From the NCBI GenBank assembly GCA_026393775.1, contig JAPKZM010000069.1, positions 1-13,074 of the forward strand: a stretch of DNA of 13,074 bases, written 5' to 3'. The position numbers and the translations under genes were made by a program. The notes under the pieces were generated by a model. It was not told the DNA's origin and made no database searches. It saw nothing but the letters and a program-made list of their open reading frames with translations. This DNA is from Candidatus Aminicenantota bacterium. GTDB lineage: Bacteria > Acidobacteriota > Aminicenantia > UBA2199. Shown here one piece after another: positions 1 through 6,200 of this stretch. Position 1 is the first letter of the stretch. Each line of letters starts with the position of its first letter.

Positions 1-141
1 GAGATGGTCATGCCCGGGGACAACGCCAACCTGGAGATCGAGCTGATCATGCCGATCGCCATGGAGAAAGGGCTGAAGTTCGCCATCCGCGAAGGCGGCC
101 GCACGGTCGGCGCCGGCAGCGTGACCGACATCATCGAGTAA
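1..141 (+). CDS. tuf: Elongation factor Tu, C-terminal end (partial)
   Basis: The last 46 residues of EF-Tu, the GTPase that delivers aminoacyl-tRNA to the ribosomal A site. The gene begins left of the window. The visible part is the end of beta-barrel domain 3, with the near-invariant stretches EMVMPGDN, PIAMEKGLKFAIREGGRTVG and a terminal IIE before TAA at 139-141. No catalytic (GTPase) residues are in view. rpmG starts three bases after the stop, so the two are almost certainly co-transcribed. The tuf-rpmG-tRNA-secE-nusG order is widespread in bacteria. The identification rests on conserved sequence and context; only completeness is unknown. Confidence 0.97.
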   Translation, partial: EMVMPGDNANLEIELIMPIAMEKGLKFAIREGGRTVGAGSVTDIIE

Positions 142-144
142 GCT

Positions 145-309
145 ATGGCCAAGAGCGACAAGAGAGTCCAAGTCGGGATGAAGTGTTCCGCATGCTCCGA
201 AAAGAATTACTCGACCTATAAAAACAAGCAGAACACGGCTGACAAGATGAATTTCAATAAATATTGCCCGCGTTGCCGCAAGCATACCCTGCACAAGGAG
301 GTCAAATAG
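145..309 (+). CDS. rpmG: 50S ribosomal protein L33 (bL33)
   Basis: A 54-residue basic protein of the large ribosomal subunit. It has a complete zinc-ribbon set, Cys14-x2-Cys17 and Cys41-x2-Cys44, so it is the zinc-binding (C+) form of L33 and not the cysteine-free form made by some bacteria under zinc limitation. The length is normal for the family. The ATG lies three bases after the tuf stop, and its ribosome binding site would have to lie inside the tuf end; no good Shine-Dalgarno is visible, suggesting translational coupling to tuf. The stop codon TAG (307-309) overlaps the first two bases of the downstream tRNA-Trp, which is odd because tRNA processing would cut inside the stop codon. The gene is too short for many ORF callers but is clearly real. 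Confidence 0.95.
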   Translation: MAKSDKRVQVGMKCSACSEKNYSTYKNKQNTADKMNFNKYCPRCRKHTLHKEVK

Positions 310-379
310 GTCAGTAGCTCAATGGTAGAGCACCGGTCTCCAAAACCGGGGGTTGGGGGTTCGAGTCCCTTCTGACCTT
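308..379 (+). tRNA. trnW: tRNA-Trp (anticodon CCA)
   Basis: A complete cloverleaf can be drawn by hand. The acceptor stem 308-314 pairs with 372-378 (7 of 7). The D-stem GCTC 317-320 pairs with GAGC 328-331. The anticodon stem CCGGT 333-337 pairs with ACCGG 345-349, with loop CTCCAAA and anticodon CCA at 340-342. The T-stem 355-359 pairs with 367-371 (two G-U pairs) around TTCGAGT. CCA is not encoded after position 379, so it must be added enzymatically. The base at the discriminator position (379) is T, whereas bacterial tRNA-Trp normally has G73. The gene lies inside the operon between rpmG and secE, a common place for tRNA-Trp in bacteria, and is probably released from the polycistronic transcript by RNase P and 3' processing. 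Confidence 0.95.
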
Positions 380-388
380 CATTTCAAC

Positions 389-601
389 ATGGAAAAAGAA
401 AAAAATATATTCAAACGCATGGGCGCTTACCTAAGAGAGGTCAGGGGCGAGTTGAAAAAGGTTACTTGGCCCAACCGGAACGATTTGATCAAGACCACGG
501 TCGCGGTTCTGGTCATTTCCCTGTTTTTTGGAGTCTACCTTTTCGGGGTCGATTTCATTTTTGCACACATCTTCAACCAGATCGCCTACGTTTTTAAATA
601 G
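389..601 (+). CDS. secE: Preprotein translocase subunit SecE
   Basis: A 70-residue SecE of the short single-spanning type, which clamps SecY in the inner-membrane SecYEG channel. A charged cytoplasmic N-terminus (residues 1-30, with the SecE hallmark ELKKVTWPNR) is followed by one hydrophobic helix at about residues 31-57. I chose ATG 389: an upstream in-frame TTG at 353 would start translation inside the T-arm of tRNA-Trp and add residues unlike SecE. Only nine bases separate the tRNA 3' end from this ATG and they contain no Shine-Dalgarno, so a transcript freed by tRNA processing would be nearly leaderless. nusG follows 15 bases downstream, the usual secE-nusG pairing. Confidence 0.95.
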   Translation: MEKEKNIFKRMGAYLREVRGELKKVTWPNRNDLIKTTVAVLVISLFFGVYLFGVDFIFAHIFNQIAYVFK

Positions 602-616
602 GAAACCGGGAAGCTC

Positions 617-1141
617 ATGGATTGGTACATTATTCACGTTTTTTCCGGAGCGGAAGAATTCGTGGTCAAGGCGATGAACGAAAAAATCAACAAGTATTCG
701 ATGCAGAGCCAGATCGGTGAAATCGTCATCCCCAAGGAAAACGTCGTCGAGATCAAAAGCGGCAAAAAAGTGGTCAGTGAGAAGCGATCCTTTCCCGGCT
801 ATATCCTGGTGAACATGGAAATGAACGACAAGAACTGGTATTTCGTGCGCAACACCCCGAAGGTTACCGGTTTTGTCGGGGCGGGCAAAAAGCCAAAACC
901 CCTCTCGGCCAAGGAAGTGGCCACCATCTTGAAGCATATTGAAACCACCCAGGAAACTCCCAAGCCTAGGTATCATTTCGATGTCGGCGAAGCGGTGAAG
1001 ATCATCGACGGACCGTTCATCAACTTCAACGGCATCGTGGACGCGGTCAACGAGGAAAAAAACCTGCTGAAGGTGATCGTGACCATTTTTGGCCGGGCCA
1101 CCCCAGTCGATTTGGATTATTTGCAGGTTGAAAAAATTTAG
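617..1141 (+). CDS. nusG: Transcription termination/antitermination factor NusG
   Basis: A 174-residue NusG, which binds the clamp of RNA polymerase, suppresses pausing and links the polymerase to Rho or to ribosomal protein S10. The N-terminal NGN domain (about residues 1-110) starts MDWYIIHVFSGAEEFV and includes FPGYILVNM and the FVRNTPKVTGFVG motif. A short linker leads to the C-terminal KOW domain (about 120-174) with FDVGEAVKIIDGPF and GRATPVDLDYLQVEKI. Length is close to the usual size of about 180. The ribosome binding site upstream of ATG 617 is weak (GGGAAG). rplK begins 11 bases after the stop. The product works on the RpoB/RpoC complex encoded in the same operon. Confidence 0.97.
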   Translation: MDWYIIHVFSGAEEFVVKAMNEKINKYSMQSQIGEIVIPKENVVEIKSGKKVVSEKRSFPGYILVNMEMNDKNWYFVRNTPKVTGFVGAGKKPKPLSAKEVATILKHIETTQETPKPRYHFDVGEAVKIIDGPFINFNGIVDAVNEEKNLLKVIVTIFGRATPVDLDYLQVEKI

Positions 1142-1144
1142 GAG
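1140..1144 (+). promoter_or_regulatory. Ribosome binding site that decides the rplK start
   Basis: AGGAG overlaps the nusG stop codon. It is 8 bases from ATG 1153 but only 2 bases from the in-frame ATG at 1147. The spacing favours 1153, which also gives the family-typical N-terminus MASPKIKAVVK. Confidence 0.7.
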
Positions 1145-1152
1145 AAATGCCC

Positions 1153-1596
1153 ATGGCAAGTCCAAAAATCAAAGCGGTCGTGAAAATATTCAGGCTGCAA
1201 CTTCCGGCCGGAAAGGCGACTCCCGCCCCGCCGGTCGGCCCGGCGCTGAGCCAGCATGGTTTGAATATCATGGAGTTCGTCACTCAATTCAACAAGCTGA
1301 CAGCCAAGATGGAGGAGGACATGATCATCCCCGTGGATATCATGGTTCACGCCGACAAGACCTTCACCCTGAAGATGAAAACTCCGCCGGCCTCCTACCT
1401 GCTCAAGAAAGCCGCCGGCATCATGAAGGGCTCCGGAGAGCCCAATAAAAACAAGGTGGGCAAGGTGACCCACAAGCAGGTGGAAGAGATCGCCAAGGCC
1501 AAGCTGGAAGACCTCAACACCACCGACCTGCAGCAGGCCATCAAGATCATCGAGGGTTCGGCCCGCAGCCTGGGTCTGGAGGTCAAAAATGTCTAA
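1153..1596 (+). CDS. rplK: 50S ribosomal protein L11 (uL11)
   Basis: A 147-residue L11, which binds the GTPase-associated centre of 23S rRNA at the base of the L7/L12 stalk and takes part in factor-dependent GTP hydrolysis and the stringent response. The N-terminal domain carries the conserved LQLPAGKATPAPPVGPALSQ, the proline-rich site that thiopeptide antibiotics contact. The C-terminal rRNA-binding domain has GSGEPNKNKVGKVTHKQ and ends with a helix containing IIEGSARSLGLEV. The start at 1153 is preferred over the upstream ATG at 1147 on Shine-Dalgarno spacing and family N-terminus. The 3' end overlaps rplA by 8 bases, which implies translational coupling of the two proteins, as is usual for the L11-L1 pair. 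Confidence 0.97.
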   Translation: MASPKIKAVVKIFRLQLPAGKATPAPPVGPALSQHGLNIMEFVTQFNKLTAKMEEDMIIPVDIMVHADKTFTLKMKTPPASYLLKKAAGIMKGSGEPNKNKVGKVTHKQVEEIAKAKLEDLNTTDLQQAIKIIEGSARSLGLEVKNV

Positions 1597-2284
1597 ACGA
1601 GGAAAAGCATACCTCACGGCCAAGGAAAAAATAGAAGCGCGCGAATATGTCCTGAAGGACGCGGTGGCCTTGTTGAAAGAGATCAAGGCCTCCAAATTCG
1701 ATGAATCGGTGGACGCCTCAATCCGGCTATCGGTCGATCCCAAATATCCCGAGCAGATGGTGCGCGGGACCGTCGTTCTGCCCCATGGAACTGGCAAGGT
1801 CAAGCGTGTGCTGGTCATCGCTTCCGGTGAAAAGCAGAAGGAAGCCAGCGAGGCGGGGGCCGATTTCGTCGGCGGCGAGGAAATCGTCGAGAAAATCCAG
1901 AAGGAGAACTGGTTCGACTACGACGTGGTCATTTCCACCCCCGACATGATGAAGAGCGTCGGTAAGCTGGGAAAATCGCTCGGCACGAAGGGATTGATGC
2001 CCAGCCCGAAGGCGGGAACCGTGACCTTCAACGTCAAGGAAGCCGTGTCCGATATCAAGAAGGGCCGGGTGGAGTTCCGCGTCGACAAGAGCGGGATCAT
2101 CAATTCCAGCATCGCCAAGCTTTCCTTCGACAGCGAAAAGATCGTCGAGAATTCCAAGGCGTTCATCGGCGCCATATTGAAAGTGCGGCCGGCCACCCTG
2201 AAAGGGAAGTACGTCAAGAGCGTTTACATCTCTTCCACCATGAGCCCGTCGATCAAGATCAACATCCAGGAATTGGAAGGCTAG
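1589..2284 (+). CDS. rplA: 50S ribosomal protein L1 (uL1)
   Basis: A 231-residue L1, the protein of the mobile L1 stalk that guides release of deacylated tRNA from the E site. The sequence shows VDPKYPEQMVRGTVVLPHGTGK near the N-terminus of domain I and the signature LGTKGLMPSPKAGTVT in domain II. The protein returns to domain I at the C-terminus (SVYISSTMSPSIKIN). GGAGG at 1578-1582, six bases before the ATG and inside the rplK end, is the ribosome binding site. In E. coli L1 represses its own operon by binding the rplK leader; here rplK has only an 11-base leader after nusG, so any such site would lie in nusG or rplK coding sequence (inference). Confidence 0.97.
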   Translation: MSKRGKAYLTAKEKIEAREYVLKDAVALLKEIKASKFDESVDASIRLSVDPKYPEQMVRGTVVLPHGTGKVKRVLVIASGEKQKEASEAGADFVGGEEIVEKIQKENWFDYDVVISTPDMMKSVGKLGKSLGTKGLMPSPKAGTVTFNVKEAVSDIKKGRVEFRVDKSGIINSSIAKLSFDSEKIVENSKAFIGAILKVRPATLKGKYVKSVYISSTMSPSIKINIQELEG

Positions 2285-2299
2285 GCAAAGGAGAACGTC

Positions 2300-2839
2300 A
2301 TGGCAAGCTCACAGATACTCGAAAAAAAGAAAAAAACCGTGGAGGAACTGGCCGATATTTTTAATTGCAACGGCGTTTACCTGTTCGATTACCGCGGGCT
2401 CAAGGTTTCCGAGATGGGCAGCTTACGCAACCGGATCAAGAAACTGGGCGCCAACGTCAAGGTGATCAAGAACAGGCTGGCGATCAAGTTTTTTGAAAAG
2501 GAAAAAATGCCCATCGGCCGCGACCTTTTTAACGGACCGATCGCCGTCGCCTACAGCAATGAAAAATTCGTCGAAACGGCCAAGGCCCTGGTCGAATTTG
2601 AAAAAGAGAGCAAAAAAATCAAGATCAAATCCGGGTTCATCGAAAGAAAACTGGTCAGTCCCGTGCAGATCAGCGAAGTGGCCAAGCTGCCGGGCAAGGA
2701 ACAGATGCTGGCCCAGCTGGTTTTTTCCATCGGCATGCCGCTGCGGCGTTTCGGTTCGGCGCTTGCGGCGCCGCTGACCCACATGCTAGTTTTGCTGAAA
2801 AATTTGCAAGCTAAAAAAGAAAAAGGAGGACAAATATAA
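2300..2839 (+). CDS. rplJ: 50S ribosomal protein L10 (uL10)
   Basis: A 179-residue L10, the stalk base protein that binds 23S rRNA and tethers the L7/L12 dimers. The N-terminal rRNA-binding domain (about residues 1-135) contains VYLFDYRGLKVSEM and KVIKNRLAIKFF, family-typical for L10. The C-terminal helix (about 140-175, with LAAPLTHMLVLLKNLQAKKE) is where L7/L12 N-terminal domains bind. AAAGGAG at 2287-2293 lies six bases before the ATG. Only 15 bases separate this gene from rplA, so the long structured L10 leader known from E. coli and Bacillus cannot fit in the intergenic space. The stop overlaps the rplL start in TAATG. Confidence 0.96.
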   Translation: MASSQILEKKKKTVEELADIFNCNGVYLFDYRGLKVSEMGSLRNRIKKLGANVKVIKNRLAIKFFEKEKMPIGRDLFNGPIAVAYSNEKFVETAKALVEFEKESKKIKIKSGFIERKLVSPVQISEVAKLPGKEQMLAQLVFSIGMPLRRFGSALAAPLTHMLVLLKNLQAKKEKGGQI

Positions 2840-3228
2840 TGGCTGAAGTCAAGAAGGAAGATTTTTTCAAGCATTTGGATAATCTGACGGTACTGGAACT
2901 TGCCGATTATATCAAAGAGTTTGAAAACCGGTACGGAATCAAGGCGGAAATGGCGGCTATGGCCGCCGGCGCTGCCGCACCCGCGGCGGCGGCGGATGCT
3001 GGCCAGGCGGAGGAGAAGACCGACTTCGAGGTTATCCTGAAGAGCGTGGGCGACAAGAAGATCAACGTCATCAAAGTGGTTCGCGAAGTCACCGACCTGG
3101 GTTTGAAAGAAGCCAAGGATGTCGTGGATAAAGCCCCCGCTTCCGTCAAGAAAGGCGTTTCCAAGGAAGAAGCGGAGACGATCAAGAAAAAGTTCGCCGA
3201 AGTAGGAGCCGAGATCGAAGTCAAGTAA
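2839..3228 (+). CDS. rplL: 50S ribosomal protein L7/L12 (bL12)
   Basis: A 129-residue L7/L12, the multicopy stalk protein that recruits and activates translational GTPases. It shows the three expected parts: an N-terminal dimerisation helix pair (about 1-37, LDNLTVLELADYIKEFE), an alanine-rich flexible hinge (about 39-58), and a globular C-terminal domain (about 62-129) with DKKINVIKVVREVTDLGLKE and the terminal AEVGAEIEVK. AGGAGG at 2824-2829 is a strong ribosome binding site inside rplJ, and the start codon overlaps the rplJ stop by one base. A strong site fits the need for several copies of L7/L12 per L10. A 48-base spacer separates it from rpoB. Confidence 0.97.
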   Translation: MAEVKKEDFFKHLDNLTVLELADYIKEFENRYGIKAEMAAMAAGAAAPAAAADAGQAEEKTDFEVILKSVGDKKINVIKVVREVTDLGLKEAKDVVDKAPASVKKGVSKEEAETIKKKFAEVGAEIEVK

Positions 3229-3231
3229 ATG

Positions 3232-3264
3232 ATTTTTTTATTGACCTTTGAAAAATAAAAAAAT
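3232..3264 (+). promoter_or_regulatory. AT-only perfect inverted repeat in the rplL-rpoB spacer
   Basis: ATTTTTTTATT at 3232-3242 is the exact reverse complement of AATAAAAAAAT at 3254-3264, with an 11-base loop. A G-U pair (3231/3265) and a further pair (3230/3266) extend the stem to the edge of the rpoB Shine-Dalgarno AAAGG (3266-3270). In E. coli the same spacer holds an attenuator and an RNase III site that set the rpoB level below that of rplL. A similar role here is inference; an all-AU stem is weak. There is no GC-rich stem plus T-run of an intrinsic terminator. Confidence 0.5.
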
Positions 3265-3276
3265 TAAAGGATTGGT

Positions 3277-6200
3277 ATGCAATCAACTAACAAGTATGTT
3301 CAAAGGGTAAGTTTCTCTAAAATTTCCAGCCCCATTGAAGTTCCTGACCTGCTTGAAATCCAGAAAAAATCGTACAAGACTTTTTTGCAGATCGGTCAGT
3401 TGCCGGAGAACCGCAAGAGCATCGGCATCCAAGCAGCTTTCAAATCCATTTTCCCCATCTCCGATTTTAAGGAAACAGCGATCTTGGATTTCGTCTCCTA
3501 TTCACTGGGCGAATGGATGTGCAAGTGCGGCGCCCTGCAGGGGATCGAAAATTCGATGCCAGTATGCACTCATTGCGGGGGCGTTTTATCGGCGGAAAAT
3601 GAAACCGGCAAGAATTCCGTCTGCAGCGAATGTCACGAGAAGGGAACGGTCATTTACAAGACCTGCGATTTGTGCGGCGACCGCGTGCGGCTGAAGATCA
3701 ACAATACCCCCGAGGAGTGCCTGGACAAGGGATTTGATTATTCGATCCCGTTGAAGGTCAAGTTGCGCCTGGCCCTGTACGGCGAAGACAAGAAAGGCGA
3801 TAAGGTGATCCGTGATGTCAAGGAGCAGGAGATCTTTTTCGGCGAGATCCCCTTCATGACAGAAAAAGGAACCTTCATCATCAACGGCACCGAACGGGTG
3901 GTGGTTTCCCAGCTGCAGCGTTCTCCGGGAGTATACTTCATGCCGGGGAAATCGCGCGGCGAATTCACGGCTAAAATCATACCGGCTCGCGGAGCGTGGA
4001 TCGAGCTGGAAGAGAAACTGAACCTGCTGCAGGTCCGCCTGGATAAAAAGACCAAACGCATCAATATCACGACTTTTTTGAAGGCCATGGGCCTGGCCGA
4101 CGACGCGGAGATCCTGAAACGCTTCTACACGATCGTTCCGGCCAAAGTGCAGAACGGAATTTTTTATTTCCAAAATTCCCGTTTCCTGAAGGACAACAAG
4201 CTGACCAATCCCGTTTGCGATGCCAAGGGCAACGAGGTCCTGCCCGCCGGCACCAAGTTGATGATCCGGCATATCAAGGATTTTGAACGGCTCGGAATCG
4301 ACTATGTGCCGGTGGATATCGAACTTTTCGAGGACATCTACGCGGCCCAGGACCTGGAGAACGTGCTGAAGCTCAACGAAGGGATCGGCACCGCCCAGAT
4401 TAAGAAACTGCGCAAGCTGGAATGTGAATTCAAGGTTTTTTTCCCGGAAAGCGAGGAAGAGGAATTGGGCCCGATGCTGGCCTACACGCTGCGCAAGGAC
4501 AAGAAGAAAAAGGATGTTGAAATTACCGATAAGGTCGCCATCAAGTCGGAGAGCGAACTGGAAGACAAGGTTTCCAAGAACCAGGGCGACGCCTTCATCG
4601 AAGTATTCAAGAAGCTGCGCCCTGGAGAACCGGTCACCCTAGAGGGTTCCAGGAAGTTTTTTGAAAACATGATTTTTGACCCCCGGCGCTACGACCTGTC
4701 CTCCGTCGGCCGCATGAAGCTGAACATCAAGCTGGGCTTTAAAAAGGATTACAACCCGGAAGTCTTCACCCTCACCCTGGAGGACATGGTGCAGATCGTC
4801 CGCTATTTCCTAAAGCTGAAGTATGACCGGACTGGCACCATGCGCGTCGACGACATTGACCATCTGGCCAACCGTCGCATCCGCGCCGTCGGCGAGCTGG
4901 TGGAAAACGGTTTCCGCATCGGCTTGATGCGACTGGAAAAGATCATCCGCGAGCGGATCACCAACGCCCCCGACATCACCGTCATGCTTCCGCGCGAGCT
5001 GCTCAATACCAAACCTGTCTTCGCCGCCCTGAAGGAATTTTTCGGCACCTCGCAGCTGTCGCAGTTCATGGATCAAACCAACGCCCTGGCCGAAACCACC
5101 CATAAACGCCGTATTTCCGCCTTGGGCCCTGGCGGTTTGAACCGCGACCGGGCCGGATTCGAGGTCCGTGACGTGCATTCGTCCCATTACGGCCGCATCT
5201 GCCCCATCGAAACTCCGGAAGGACCGAATATCGGCTTGATCTCCTCGTTGACCACCTACGCCCGGGTCAATGACTACGGTTTCATTGAAACCCCGTACCG
5301 CAAGGTGGAAAACGGCCAGGTGGTCAACTATTTCCGCGTCGAGTACGCCGGCGATGCGAAATTCGCCTATCATGACATCGTGCGCGAGGACGAGATCCGC
5401 GCGGAAATGGCGCGCTTGGAAAAGGCGGGTAAAAAGGTGCCGCTGATCAAGTACCATCCCTTCTATCTGAGCGCCTGGGAAGAGGAAGAGTTCGCCATCG
5501 CCCAGGCCAACTCCGAACTGGACAAGAACAACCGTCTACTCGCCAAGAAGATCGACGCGCGCAAGGCCGGAGAAACCATTCTGGTCGATCCGCTCGAAGT
5601 CAATTTCATGGACATTTCGCCCAAGCAGATCGTTTCCATTTCGGCGGCTTTAATCCCATTCCTGGAAAATGACGACGCCAACCGCGCCCTGATGGGGTCC
5701 AACATGCAGCGCCAGGCCGTCCCGCTGATCAACCCCCAAACCTGCATCGTCGGCACCGGCATGGAATACAGGCTGATCAAGGACTCCGGCATGGTGATCG
5801 TTTGCCGGCGTTCCGGCGTGGTGATGAACGCCGACGCAGAGCGCATCATCGTCCGGGTCGATTCCGATGATGCCGACGACCTTGATTTTTCCGAGATCCG
5901 GGCCGACTTGTACGAGCTGCAGAAGTTCCGGCGCTCCAACCAGAACACCATCATCAACCAAAAACCGCTGGTCCGGGTGGGCGAGCGGGTGGAAAAAGGG
6001 CAGATCCTGTGCGACGGCCCCGCTTCCGACAAGGGCGAGCTGGCCATGGGCCGGAATGTCCTGGCCGCATTCGTCCCCTGGCGCGGGTACAACTACGAAG
6101 ACGCCATCATCTTGAGCGAACGACTCGTCAAGAATTCGGCTTTCAATTCCATCTATATCGTCGAGGAAACGATCGAGGCCCGGGAGACCAAGCTGGGCCC

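Noticed and set aside
353..388. Upstream in-frame TTG start for secE
   Set aside because: It would begin inside the tRNA-Trp T-arm, and the added residues do not resemble SecE. ATG 389 gives the family-typical N-terminus.
1147..1152. ATG 1147 as the rplK start
   Set aside because: The AGGAG at 1140-1144 would be only two bases away. ATG 1153 has normal spacing and the expected L11 N-terminus.
3229..3258. Nine-codon mini-ORF (MIFLLTFEK) between rplL and rpoB
   Set aside because: No separate ribosome binding site, and its codons are a by-product of the AT-rich inverted repeat.
3241..3269. Possible promoter (TTGACC box) before rpoB
   Set aside because: No acceptable -10 hexamer at 16-18 bases; the spacer is simply AT-rich.
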